DNA from: Trachythela sp. YZ-2020
Taxonomy: Eukaryota; Cnidaria; Anthozoa; Malacalcyonacea; Clavulariidae
Direction: 5' to 3'
Assembly: GCA_016169945.1 (NCBI GenBank)
Contig: JADLSH010000373.1
Coordinates: forward strand, 2,046,001 to 2,110,000
DNA length: 64,000 nucleotides
Shown: positions 22,226 to 34,352 of the stretch, piece by piece
How positions within the stretch are numbered: the stretch's first letter is position 1
Layout: the number at the start of each line of letters is the position of its first letter
The notes under the pieces: generated by a model
The model's input: only the letters and a program-made list of their open reading frames with translations
What the model was told of the DNA's origin: nothing
The model's database searches: none
Position numbers and translations under genes: made by a program

Positions 22226-24734
22226 TCGGAAGCGACTACTACTGGCACTTTGTAACTGGTGAGACGAGACGTGGAAGAAGCGGTGCTCCAGTAGCTAGAA
22301 CCCATTTGGGATGGGTGTTATCTGGTCCAATTTATGTACCGAGCCAGGGTCCTGTGGGAGCATCCGTATATCTGAACAATATGCATGTTTTGAGACTAGA
22401 CACTGAGGAGACAAGTGAACTGTGCTTAATAAGGAAAGGTCTCCAAATTTTGGGATACAGAATCAACAGGAATAGTTCCTGAAAATGAAGATGCAGTCCA
22501 TTTTTGGACAAGAATCAGATGAAAGATGGTCGATATGAAGTTTCCCTTCCATGGAAGGAAAGTCACCCTCGATTGGGTTGAACGTTGAGGCAGAGAACAC
22601 CAGAGATTCTATGTGAGTATGACAAGGTTATTAGTGATCAAGAAGAAAGAGGTATTATTGAAACCGTCAACCCAAGTTGAAACATCCGAGAAGATTCATG
22701 GCTTGCCTCACCAAGAAGTCATTCGAACAGACAAACAGACTACGAAATTGCGGATAGTCTTTGATGCATCTACTAAGAAGGATGGGCCATCCTTAAATGA
22801 TTGCATACATGCAGGTCCATCTTTGTCCCCTTGTTGATGGACATTATGCTCAGATTTCGTTGTTTTAGAATAGCGCTTGTGGCTGATATTGAAAAAGCCT
22901 TCTTGATGGTCGGGGTGGATGAGAATGATAAGGATGCCTTACGGTGTCTGTGGGTCGACAATATCGATTCTGACAAACCTAGTTTTTGGAGTATCCTGTA
23001 GTCCATTCCTACTCAATGCGACCTTGAGTTTACCATATAAACAAGTATGCAAAATGTGATCCAGAGTTTGTGGGGAGGTTTCTCAAAGCATTGTATGTGG
23101 ATGATCTTACAAGTGGAGATCAAAGTGTTGAAGGAGAATATGAGTTGTTCCTTAAATCGAAGTTGAGAATGCTCGAGGCTGGATTTAATCTGTGAAAGTG
23201 GTCATCGAATTCAGAGGAACTGATAGAGAGAATACGAGAGTCTGACTGCAGTGAAACTGTTGCCCAAGAAACGAGTACAGTTACAGAAGATGATAAAAGC
23301 TAAGCGAGAGCTACTCTAGGAATTGATCATGAGATTAATGAGGAAAGTGAGCACAAGGTATTGGGACTTTTGTGGAACCACAGCACTGATGAGTTGAGTA
23401 TTGATTTTAAACCTATTCTAGAAGTTTCGGTTAACTTGGGAGCAACAAAGAGAACAGTGCTTAAGCTTACAGCACAAGTGTATGATCCCCTTGGTTGGAT
23501 AACTCAGATAATCGTTGACATGAAAGTTCTGTTTCAGAAGATATGTGAGATGAAAGGTAATTGGGATGCCGAGCTAACCCCAGACTTGAGAGAATCCTAC
23601 AAACAGTGGTTGAAAGTACTGAACAGTGTTGGAACTATCAAATTGAACAGGTGTTATTTCAAAGTAGATGATCTTGGATCTGTTTCGGTAGAGTTGCATG
23701 GGTTTAGTGACGCCTCCTTGTATGCATATGCGGCGGCTGTTTACTTAAAGATTGTATATCCAAGAACTGTTCGTGTGGTGTTGGTGGCAGCCAAAACAAG
23801 AGTAGCCCCCCTTAGTGGTAGTACTATTCCACGATTGGAGCTGTTAGGAGCAGTTATCCTTGGAGACTGATAAGAAATGTTGAAAAAGCTCTGTCGTGGA
23901 AGCAGTTTGTACATAACAGGGTCCTGGATATTAGAGCTAAAGTTGATCCTAGCAAATGGAGCTACTGCAACACTAAAGTGAACTCTGCCAATTTGCCTTC
24001 AAGGAGTGAAGGCAACGTAACTTGTTGAAGCAGATATTTGGTGGAGTGGTCCAGAGTTCCTGACGTTGCCAGAAGATCCATGGCCAGTGAAATCACACGA
24101 GAAAACGCAGAGCGAAGACGTTATGAAGGAAGAAAAACAGAATCAAAGAATAGAGTTGTGTCAACTAGTACGAATTTAAAAACAAACGAGAATGTATGCT
24201 TGGGAAACTGTATTGGTCTAGAGCAATTTAGCAGTAGCAAGAAGTTGTTCTGAGTAACAGCTTACGTAGGTCGGTTTATTGCAAAATTGAAGAGTCTGCA
24301 TAATTCGAAAGAATCGCAGAAGCCAGCAGACGGAGCCTTGACGGTCGAGGAGTTGCAACATATGGAAACGCTTTGTAGCTGGTGACGAATTTGGTCAAGT
24401 TAGAAACTCATTGGGACTGTTTGTTGATGACTCAGGAGTTTATCGATGTAAAGGAAGGCTAGGGAATTCTACGCTTCCTTACGAGACGAAGTGTCCGGTT
24501 TTGTTGCTGCAAAGGAATCACTTGACATTGTTAATTGTTCGAGAATGCCATGAACGGGTAATGCATCGTGGAGTGAAGGATACACTGACAGAACTTAGAT
24601 CTCGGTATTGGACTATCAAGGGTAGACAAGTAGTAAAAAGAGAGATAACGGGCTGTTCGATGTGTATGAAGATCCAAGGACAGGTATGCAAACCTGTCGC
24701 CCCTGCAGAGCTTCCTGATTTTAGAATGGAGAAG

Positions 24735-24990
24735 GGCTGGAAACTCTCACTATCCCGTTTTGGTTTCATATATTCATTCATGTACTGGCTTTTCTTTTGC
24801 TTAGATGCAGCATTGGGTGTTGAAGGCTGGAAACGCTCACTACCCTGTTTTCATTTCATATGTTCATGCGTGTACTGTTTTGTCTTTTGCATAGATGCAG
24901 CACTCAGTGTTGAGGGCTGGAAACTGTCACCATCTCATTTTCTTTTTATGTATTCTCTCATATACTGTGTTTTCAGTTGTTTAGACTGAG
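24735..24990 (+). repeat. Three 90-bp tandem repeats, in frame
   Basis: Units begin GGCTGGAAAC at 24735, 24825 and 24915. Since 90 bp is 30 codons, the frame stays open and gives three hydrophobic 30-residue repeats, each starting GWK and containing aromatic runs and a Cys-(Ile/Leu)-Asp. They replace the rest of the retroelement integrase. Whether a protein is made is doubtful. Confidence 0.75.
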
Positions 24991-27492
24991 AGCTCTGTGT
25001 TGACTGTTCAGGATTCAGTCATATTTTTTTCTGTTACTAATACTTTGATTAATACTTATCTCAACATTTTTACTAGTATCTAATTGTTGAAGAGAATTTG
25101 ACTGATTATGACAGAGATTGTTGCTGTGTTGATAATACTGGTTGAATAATATTATACTGTATTCACAAAACCCTTCATGTGTCTCAGCAATAATAATTTT
25201 TAACTTAAGCTGGTCCGCTACAGCTTATATAATCACCCCATGTCCCTTGCATAGACATATTTAGGTATTCTAACCAAGAGTTTTCAGTATTACTTTCAAT
25301 TAATCTCCCAGGATTATATCATATATTCATACCAGCTGCTCTAACTTCCAAGTGTTGCTCAGGGTCCCTATATAACTGATGTGTGACACAGCTCGAAATA
25401 AACAGTCGCCATCACCACCAACATCGAATGGTCTTAACTGAAAGCATTTTAACCTTTGTTCTAACACTACATTTGATGGCAGCCTAATCAGACTGTTGTT
25501 TTGAACAGGACTTGTTTAAATTAGATGACTTTTCTTACTTATATAAAGTTTAGGCTTTTTTCTTTCTTGTGCTTTATAAAACGAACAGAAACAGGATCTG
25601 AAAATCGCGAAAAACATCACTCCCCACCATCAAAAAGGATTGACTGCGCATGTAGGGGACTGAAAATGTCTCGCTATATTGTCTCGAAGTATTATGGCAA
25701 AGATTGCCTGTAAACGCATTGCCATTATCCATAAAAATAATTTAACGTTCACAGACAATCATGTACGCAGTAACTCTACGTTATTTATGCACTGACTGAC
25801 CTCAAATGTCAAATGTTTTCCACATGGTTAAGAGCAATCTACAGATGCAAGTTCGACACACAGGGAATCGATCATGAAACATGGAGGGAGTTCAAGGATA
25901 GAGTTTCTAAAACATTGCTAGATACTTCTGTATATTTGTCAATAATTTACTATTAAGTACGCCCAGATGTGTTGGCGCAGTGATTGCTGGAAAGGGCTAC
26001 AGAACAAATACTAGTTTATTGATTAAACATGTGACATTGACATTGAGCTCACTACGAGACGGTTCTCACAACGAATCTCACCTAAATATTGACGCCTTAT
26101 ATGTGCTGTAAATTACTTCTTAGCAACTTATATTTAACAAGGTCGCTATGGAGGACTGATATCATGCATATCAGATATGCCTGCATGATTTTATAACTTT
26201 TAAGGACGATATAACCAAGTGATAGATGATTTTTGAGCAACTATTCTCACTTCTGTTATGAAGTAAGCAGTAAGATATCAAGTTATTTTACTGTTTTGTG
26301 GAGAGAACCGTTAAAAATAGACCATTATTTCCTATATATTTTGACTATACTAAAATAGTTTTACTATAACATTATTTTTGTAAACATTGTGTTATAGAAA
26401 TTAGCAAATATAAAAAGTATGTGCTTAAAACCCTGAGAAAAAGCTATATTTAAGAGCGAGAACCATGTGTGAGCCGAGTGAGCTTTGTTCACTAAATTGC
26501 TTGTTGACGGACAAGCATATGATTATCGCTAGTTATCTTATCCTGTCAGCATGTTATTGTTTGCTAATGTTTGGCATTCTTAAAAATAAGCTTCGCAAGG
26601 CAAGGACCACAAGGTTCGACTTGTTTTTGCTCATATTTTGGCATTTGACGATGTAATTTGAACATACGCCATCGGGCATCCATAATTTCAGTGTTGACCC
26701 TATCCACACTTGCCCCACTCACTAAGGCAAGAGGGGGGGGCGTCAATAGTTGCAAAAAAACGGTGTATCCTTCTCTAGCACAATAACTTTTTGCATGAAG
26801 TTCCACAATTTGCAAAAAACAATTGTAATCCATCTTTTATAAGCACAGTTTTACTCACAAGTAAAAATACTATAAGAAATGCCTACCCTCTCTGGGAAAT
26901 GACCTACATAAAGAGCACACAAGCTCCTCTGAAAGGAAAAAAACCTGTTCTTAGTTTCTAAAGTAATAAATATACTTTTTAAGTGAAATAATCTGACTAA
27001 GAAAATTATTTGACAACATTGAAACGGGTGGGGGGGGGGGGGAGGGGGGAGTAATTACGTTAAAAAATGTTATAACTATAATGCTTCATTGAAGCTATAT
27101 TGTCTCAAAGTATTATGGCAAAGATTGTAGTTCATTGGTGCAACCTTGTACCCAGGGCCTGCCCTGGTGTAATTGTTTTTAGTTTACGAGCTGTAACCAC
27201 ACTATCATTGCACAGTAAACTGTCCTGTAACCGGTCCTATATGGGAAGCTTGATAGGTCTGTATGGGAAGATTGATATTCATGTCAACCATATACCATTA
27301 ATATAACATTTATGTTATGGTGATGTTATTTAATCATTATAGTACCACACATAAACATAGTTTAGTTAATAGTGACTGAACGCTTTAAATAACAACTTGT
27401 TCATCTATTCATTCACAATTGTTAACACAGGACAGAATAATTTAAAGGTCTTACTCTTAGTGTCATACTCAATGTCAATTTATGTATGGGGA
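24991..27492. other. Gene-free stretch with a possible LTR end
   Basis: No supported gene. Near 25380-25490 a motif AATAAACAG followed some 85 bp later by ACATTTGATGGCAGCC resembles an LTR 3' end and primer-binding/leader region of a BEL or gypsy element; no matching second LTR was recognised. A ~35-bp sequence (TATTATGGCAAAGATTG core) is repeated at 25672-25710 and 27092-27130. A long G tract lies at 27030-27047. Confidence 0.35.
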
Positions 27493-28606
27493 ATGTTGTA
27501 TTCTATCAATGGTCTGCACGAATTCTGTGCGAATTTAAGTAGGATAAGGTATCAATATAGTGCCATTTTTATCCATGATTTTAATGTGTGCTGTGCGCAA
27601 AATTCAGGATAGTCATTTGTGAACTAAAAGAGATAAATTTATCGGGTCACCGATAAGAAAGTATATAGAATTGTAGAAATTTTTTTTAAGGATATACAGC
27701 ATACCATTGTAAACATTAGTTACGTCAAATAGAAAGATACATGACATTCTTTGTTACAATAGAAACTAATTATAGTAAATAATTTCAAACTTTCCCGAAC
27801 TCATTTGGGTAAATAAAATACTTCAAACTGTGAAAATCTGATAAGAACCTTCCACCAGGGGCAAATGATTCTACATAACTCAAGGTTCAATGATAAAGTG
27901 GTAATTGACATTGCACCAGTGCATGCTTAGGGCTTTGCCGTCAATCATTCTTGGGTATATTTTGTGCGGTCAAGTAATTATAATATTACTTCATCAGAAG
28001 CTTAGTTCGTTAAATTTTAGGTAAACTTAGGTGAAGTGGTTAAAGTGTATATGACACAAAAAATGTTGTATTCTATCAATGGTCTGCACGAATTCTGTGC
28101 GAATTTAAGTAGGATAAGGTATCAATATAGTGCCATTTTTATCCATGATTTTAATGTGTGCTGTGCGCAAAATTCAGGATAGTCATTTGTGAACTAAAAG
28201 AGATAAATTTATCGGGTCACCGATAAGAAAGTATATAGAAATTTTTTAAGGATATACAGCATACCATTGTAAACATTAGCTACGTCAAATAGAAAGATAC
28301 ATGACATTCTTTGTTACAATAGAAACTAATTATAGTAAATAATTTCAAACTTTCCTTAACTCATTTGGGTAAATAAAATACTTCAAACTGTGAAAGTCTG
28401 ATAAGAACCTTCACCAGGGGCAAATGATTCTACATAACTCAAGGTTCAATGATAAAGTGGTAATTGACATTGCACCAGTGCATGCTTAGGGCTTTGCCGT
28501 CAATCGTTCTTGGGTATATTTTGTGCGGTCAAGTAATTATAATATTACTTCATCAAAAGCTTAGTTCGTTAAATTTTAGGTGAAGTGGTTAAAGTGTATA
28601 GGACAC
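27493..28606. repeat. Tandem duplication, ~570-bp unit
   Basis: The segment starting ATGTTGTATTC at 27493 repeats at 28063 and continues to about 28606 with only scattered substitutions and a few short indels. It is non-coding: frames differ between the copies, and no family motif is present. High identity points to a recent duplication or a local assembly duplication. Confidence 0.85.
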
Positions 28607-28906
28607 AAAAAAAATTTTAACGCTTATACCCTGTACAGGGGTAAATAAAGCACAGTTAAGTAGAAATTCTGTAAAACCTAACAGAACACTATTTTTTTGG
28701 CCATAAAAGTCTCAAAATTTTAACAAAAATCTGTCCGGTTTAGTCAAGAGGACTGGAGCCGAATTTAGTGCTCAATGACGTCACATTGGTTGCAAGGATG
28801 TTTAGAATGATCGAATCTGTCTTTATTTGTATGCTACAAATATATTTACATACGCATATTACAGTTATTTTAACGATTTTTATAACTTCTAAATAAATCG
28901 GCGGCA

Positions 28907-29059
28907 ATGTCTAGTGATTCTGAATGCAGTGAATCGAATATTTCGTTTGATCGGGACAGTTCTAGCAAAACAGATACAGACTATGAAACTTACAACATCA
29001 ATTTTGAGCCTTATGAAGACAAACCCCTTGCAGATGATCAAGAACAAAACACAAATTAA
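28907..29059 (+). CDS. Small acidic 50-aa open frame
   Basis: ATG 28907 to TAA 29059, in a good start context after CGGCA. The peptide is Ser/Asp/Glu-rich, with an FEPYEDKPL motif. It resembles the acidic first exons of several multicopy invertebrate proteins (PYxFEP-type N-termini), but no downstream exon is recognised. It could be a genuine first exon left from a duplicated gene. Confidence 0.35.
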   Translation: MSSDSECSESNISFDRDSSSKTDTDYETYNINFEPYEDKPLADDQEQNTN

Positions 29060-29282
29060 ACCGAAAAAACTCCATCGGTTTTAGAACAACGCAGACACTC
29101 CAAGTCTCACGCATCTCGCGTGAGACTCACACATTTAGGACTCATCTCACGCTCTCACGCATGCTCGTGAGAATCTCACGCATTTCCGCAAATGTTGCGA
29201 CATCTTGCGTTGTCATGTTACCTGTGCTAACCAGAGCCTCAAATCGAGGGCCTGGGAGTTAGAATGAGATAAAAATTAGAAA

Positions 29283-29349
29283 ATGGCGGACACCGACAGT
29301 GCCGAAAATGGCATATTGTCAGAGATTCTGGATTTAAAAATTGTTAAAG
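29283..29349 (+). CDS. Possible first coding exon with splice donor
   Basis: ATG in the context aaaATGGCGGAC starts 22 codons (MADTDSAENGILSEILDLKI...), ending at AAAG|GTAATA, a plausible donor at 29349/29350. No later exon was identified in the next kilobases. It is probably a stranded 5' exon. Confidence 0.3.
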
Positions 29350-29908
29350 GTAATAGTGTCCGGAAAATTTTTTTTCACCCCCCCCCCCATCCCCCCCCCC
29401 GGCGACAAAAAAAGGATTAATGAACGAAAAATCGATGCTCATCTATAGGCCTCGGTATCTCACTCATTGGAACAATGCCACCATTGCAACGTTATGAGAA
29501 ATTAGTATGAGTTGATTCTTGGTAAGTTTTTATTATTAAGTATGTATCATATTTTTACAGACTCTAAGACTAAGCTGATATAAGTCATAACCACGTACAA
29601 TACGATAATCATGGAAGTATTTTGATTCCGCACTTAATTATGCTGCATAGACTTTCCATGTTATATCGGATTAAAATAAACACTTATATCTTAATAGTAA
29701 TTAGTGAATGGCACGCAGGTAATGTTGAGTGGTGCTAGGAATATTAATAAATTACAACGAAGAAGTTCCAGCAATTATACTTGCAGGTTGACAAATAGAC
29801 AAATATAAAGAGAAAATTACGAAAACTTTCGCAAATACCACACAACAAGCAAACGTGTCTATAATATTGATTATCTCATTTTCCTAACACAGAAAAAATT
29901 AGAGGTAT

Positions 29909-30520
29909 ATATATGGTGTATATAAAAAGTAATCCAACTTTACCATTTTGTCGTGCGTTTATTACTTAGTTTATAGATTTATTTTACATGCCAATAAAGA
30001 TCAATCTTTTAGCTGTCAAAATCTTTTAGCTGTTGGATCATTGCCATAAAAAATGTCCAACTACGATACGATTAAAAATTGACATTCGAAAAAGCATTTT
30101 TCCACCACTTCATGGCATTGGGAGCTGAGTGCAAAACTATTGTCTGCCTATTGAAATTATTCTCATTTCGAGTTCAAATTCAAGAATTTTAATAACATGG
30201 CGTAACCCATGGGCTATTTATCAAGTCTTGAGTGTTGGTAAATTTAAAGTAGGTTCAAATCGCGATTTAACAATAAAATTTGGTGGTTGAAACATTAACG
30301 AAACGGTTTAATTCCCAAAGGTAGAAAAATGTGATTTCGACCACTCTTTTTTATGAGATCCTATTGGGCTGTTATTGATCGCAGTGATACAGTAAAGGTT
30401 TCATTTAAAAGCTAACACAGCCTGATCAATATTTGTGTGAAAAGGTATATCTATAAACTAAGTATTATGCTCGCGATAGCATGCCAAAGTTGGATTACCT
30501 TTTTTTATACACTCTGTATA
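29909..30520. mobile_element. Non-autonomous Tc1/mariner-like element
   Basis: Near-terminal sequences GTAATCCAACTTT (left, ~29928) and AAAGTTGGATTAC (right, ~30486) are inverted repeats extending outward to TATA-rich ends (TATA...GTGTATA and TATACACTCTGTATA). The interior of about 560 bp has no intact coding frame. TA flanks fit mariner-type target choice. Confidence 0.5.
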
Positions 30521-30742
30521 GCAAATCTTAAACAGAATCATAAAGAGTGAAATACTAACATTCATAGAACGAGTTCTGGATAAAAACAAAAAAGAAACGA
30601 CATGTAGCTAGTCATTATTAGCTATTATTACTTTATAGGGCGGTGATCTGTTAGGGCGAAATCGGGGATTGATCCCTGAAAGTATTTTTGTTGTTGTATC
30701 CGACAAATAATATATATATAGCTAGAAACAATATACTTTGAT

Positions 30743-30895
30743 CAGTGGCGAAGCCAGCCTGACAATTTGGTCATGCTATGCAAATATTTGCATGTTCATA
30801 GACTGTGAAAACAATCAATTTCTAAAGAAATGAATAATGATAATGATTTAAAATTTGCATTGCATGACCAAATTGTCAGGCTGGCTTCGCTACTG
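30743..30895. mobile_element. hAT-type MITE, family copy 3
   Basis: Starts CAGTGGCGAAGCCAGCCTG and ends with the inverted counterpart GGCTGGCTTCGCTACTG. An exact 8-bp duplication actttgat flanks it at 30735-30742 and 30896-30903. It landed inside the left terminal repeat of another element. Confidence 0.88.
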
Positions 30896-31515
30896 ACTTT
30901 GATGTAATTACCTTATATATAATGCACAGTTATTTCAACGTATGAAAGATCAGAATCCAAAATGCCAATATCCTTTACCAAAATGCGAACAAACCAAAGG
31001 AAATCTTTAAGTTGAAAGTGGCGTTCAACACTCGTTGACGTAGTCTTGCTCTTGACTGTAAGGCTGCACAATTGCAATTGGAATAAAAATTGCGATATCG
31101 ACTCAATTTATGTAAAATTAGTGATATCGTAGCGGAAAATATGCAAATTAGAAAACTATTGAGGAAATAGCACTGCGTCAACGGGTTAACCACAGTCTTG
31201 TGCACGCCTATTTTTCTAGAACTTATGACTAAGGTAATATTTACCAAAATGTATTTTGCTGACTAATAAACAAAATAGTTAGGATAAGGCAGGAAACGAT
31301 TTTACGTTATTCGCTGAAGTATTTTATAACAGGCCACATTCTCCATAATCATGTCCAAAAAAACACACCTACACTTGACTAAATCTATCTAGAACGCATG
31401 CATGACGAAGGAAACATAGGCCTGTCTAAATAAAATAATGATAATAATAATATTTGGATTCTTATCTTTCATACGTTGAAATAACTGCATTATATATAAG
31501 GTAATTACATCAAAG
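30896..31515. mobile_element. Element with ~65-bp terminal inverted repeats
   Basis: 30896-30962 and 31451-31515 are inverted copies of each other (ACTTTGATGTAATTACC outermost, ATTTCAACGTATGAAAG inside) with a few differences. The interior has no coding capacity. A hAT MITE has inserted at the outer edge of the left repeat. Superfamily unknown. Confidence 0.7.
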
Positions 31516-31747
31516 TAATTCATGCACAATTATTATTTATTGTTATTTAATATTATTTTAAAACGGTAACTCTTCAGGGCCCTTAAGCACCTTTTTTCAA
31601 GAGGCCGTTTGATAGTAAAAAATTACACATAACATAAAGTTTACAATACAAGTTACACTCAAGCCGATTACTTACTTATATAAAAAAACTATTTACAATA
31701 ATATAAATAGTTACACAATACTTGAGTTTGATCATACGAACAAAATT

Positions 31748-32010
31748 TGAACCTGTCGACATGTCGACATTCAGTTCATTGTTACACAAAATTTAAACCT
31801 GTCGACATGTCGACACAGAGTTTAGTTATCCAAAAGCAAACTCGAAAGTCGAAACCTGTCGACATGTCGACACAGAGTTTAGTTATCCAAAAGCAAACTC
31901 GAAAGTCGAAAGCTGTCGACGTGTCGACACAGAGTTTAGTTATCCAAAAGCAAACTCGAAAGTCGAAACCAAGCAAACTCGAAGTCGAAACCTGTCGACA
32001 CTGGTGTTAT
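31748..32010. repeat. 57-bp minisatellite with nested GTCGAC palindromes
   Basis: Full units start at 31798, 31855 and 31912, each about 57 bp, with partial units on both sides. Each contains CTGTCGACATGTCGACA, a near palindrome with two GTCGAC sites. Since 57 is a multiple of three, both strands stay open (19-residue repeats); these frames are by-products. Confidence 0.85.
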
Positions 32011-32250
32011 TCAATACGGAACCTAACCGTCGAGAGCATACCACTGGTGACATAGCTGGTGATGTCTTACACGGCACATAAGCCGAAAAATATGCCTGAC
32101 CACGGTGGGATAGGTATTTTTTAAGGAAATTAGCAAATAATTCATTATTAATGAAAAATATTGACATTTGAAAAGTGTCAGGCACTAGATAATGTTACAG
32201 TCTGTAAGTATGCCAAATATCAACCTTCTGCAATGAATAGTCACAAGATT

Positions 32251-32294
32251 ACAGTGTCACAAAGATCACTAACAGTGTCACAAAGATCACTAAC
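32251..32294. repeat. 21-bp direct repeat pair
   Basis: ACAGTGTCACAAAGATCAC occurs twice in tandem with a 21-bp period. No other function is apparent. Confidence 0.7.
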
Positions 32295-32447
32295 ACTCGT
32301 CAAATTGCAAACAAGAGAAAAATTCAAGTTAAAGTTTTTATTCATGTTTTTCTTACATGATAATGGTTCAGAAGCTCCCAGCTTCATAAGTAACACCTTC
32401 AGTCAATGTACTTCTTTCTGAGGTGTCTCAAAGACTTTCTTCTTTTT

Positions 32448-34035
32448 TTAACTCTCTCTGAGCTCTGTGTGGCCGGATTGCTTGACCCTCGCTCGGTCGC
32501 AGTCGTTCGAACCTTTACGAGTGAAGAATTCAGGTGATATATCTAGATCTTCAAATATTTTCAGAAAAGAAATGTCCCCATCATTAAATTTCAGTACTGC
32601 TAAGTAGGTGGCAAGATCTACTGTTTCATGCTCTACATAAGTAGTCTTTGGACACCTGTCCCAGATGACTCCGTTCAAACATTCATTTGTATTTTGGGTC
32701 AAGCCATGTGTGCATTTCTTCAACAAGGCAGGTTTAGCCAAATCAGCAAATATAGGCTCAACCAACTCAACAATGGGCTTTGGTATACCATTCTTATGTT
32801 TGTATGTTTTACTATCTCTTTGATAGCCACACCAACTGTCCTTTTCTTTTGGGCAAAGATGATGCTGCGGTTTCTCATCTGTTGAAGCAACATGGAGAAG
32901 AGACGCTTTCGACATTTCGTTAACATCATTTAGGTTTTCTCTTATAGCCAGACCATAATAATTTTGCAGCACATCTATTTTATTATCAGTTAGACGACCT
33001 TTGCCAGAAATTCCTTTCCCATCTGAAAGCTTTCTACCCTTATTCAAACTCTTCAGTTTCCGTAGTCTGCTCCCAACTCGCTTCTGGACATGTCCGATAC
33101 ATTCCAGTTTATTTGGTACACAGTCTCCATAGGGCTTGCTTTCCACAACAGCACTATGTGTGGAATCACCATCGCCAAGCATATCTTTATATTTCAGCCC
33201 CCAGGTTGCGCAAGATATTTCAAAGATCCTCAGTGCACCAGCCGTCTCCATGCTACCAGCACTCCCTGTATGGTTGATTTTACACTGGTGGGTGGCTTTC
33301 CAGTCTTCATACTTTGGATCATTTTTTTTCATGTTCCACTTTAGACACTGCTGACACTTGTCAGATAGGACTTCCACATCAAGGCATTTCTTTGTGTTGA
33401 GAGAAATCGCCGTAACGACACCATTGTGGGAAGAAAAACCTCTCTTCTGCCAGGTGCCATCTATCGATACTCCACATTCTCCATTATCATTGTCAATCAC
33501 TTATTTCACATGCATAGCATTGTTTAACATGCTATCATTGGCACACTGCTTCACCACAGGCAAAAGCTTTTCATTTTGAATTTTGGTGAAGTTCTCACGT
33601 GTTGGTGGGGCAGGCATGTTGAGAACTTTGCTAAAAGTTGTCATGGCACTATGTCCTTTGCCAATTTATCTGAAGGTCAAGACTACTCGGACATTTACTT
33701 CGTAGGATTGTCCTTGCTTCTTAGAAGTATTGAAGCAATACTTCCAATCGCATCCCACACACTGTAAAACAATATAGTGGGAATATCCATGTTTTTTCAT
33801 CTTGTCGACATGTGAACTTATCATCTCCACAATCAGGACACTTGAAAATGTTATCAAATACACCAAATAAGATGGACAAATCCATAAACACTGTTCCTTC
33901 CCTTGTAGTGTCTATATTTTCGGAATTAACACCAAAATTTCCTGCCTGAGCGCCAATTTTTGCTCCGTAAGGTCCAGCTTCTTTGTCACAAGGTTCGCCA
34001 TTTTGATTTTTTTGTTGCCGTCTTCGAAGGCGCAT
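32448..34035 (-). pseudogene. Mutator-like transposase, broken
   Basis: The minus strand encodes a Mutator-type DDE transposase domain. An N-terminal zinc ribbon (FKCPDCGDD ... CVGCDW, 33760-33860) is followed by GKGHSAMTTFSKVLNMPAPP, VSIDGTWQKRGFSSHNG (first Asp), LGDGDSTHS (second Asp region), KLECIGHVQKRVGSRLR and CTHGLTQNTNECLNGVIW. These order and residues are well known in a large invertebrate group of mutator-like proteins. Defects: a frameshift near 33790 and in-frame TAA codons at 33666-33668 and 33501-33503. The start may lie at or slightly upstream of 34035. No flanking TIR was identified. Confidence 0.7.
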
Positions 34036-34352
34036 TTCTGACCGATTTTCACTTCTGTTTCAATTTTTGTTCCTCGGATTTCCCATTTATTACAATTCAA
34101 ATAACAAAAGGAATCTATGAGAAACTCAAACAGCAACTTTTCGACTTGGAATTTAAGAAAAAACTATGATTTTTGTAGACGATTTCACAGAGAATGCACA
34201 TGCGATCGATCACAGGACAGACAGAGACAAAGAAATCGCGTTGCCATGGCTCCCCAAAGCAACCAATCACAGTCTAGCTAAATCAGAAGACTCTAAATTA
34301 CATACACCAAAAGGAGAAAAAGAAATAAACTTGTTTGAAGACACAATAAAAA

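Larger units (their letters stand above)
20810..24725 (+). pseudogene. BEL/Pao-type LTR retroelement, decayed internal region
   Basis: Plus-strand fragments follow the usual BEL/Pao order. A gag-like helical domain (FWESFKAAIA, YLEGPAAASIAG, ERYGNKQL) lies at about 21250-21540, with more gag at 21612-21880. An aspartic-protease edge near 22240-22330 follows, then RT with RIVFDAS, VADIEKAFL and a YVDD-type motif (22700-23110). The RNase H/A17-like region is at 23361-23870, and the integrase zinc-binding H-H-C-C region at 24530-24680 (H..H in HERVMHR, CSMCMK). Many frameshifts and stops make it non-functional. A TTAA-type element fragment replaces part of the gag-pol boundary. The integrase is cut off where a minisatellite begins. 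Intact flanking LTRs were not found. Confidence 0.75.

Noticed and set aside
26564..26833. 89-codon minus-strand open frame
   Set aside because: Includes a homopolymer-derived Pro run, has no family motif, splice sites or repeats in other genes.
31798..31968. CRISPR-like array
   Set aside because: Units are contiguous tandem copies without unique spacers, and the genome is eukaryotic.
31782..32055. Open frames on both strands over the minisatellite
   Set aside because: Explained by a 57-bp unit without stops; translation products are repeats only.
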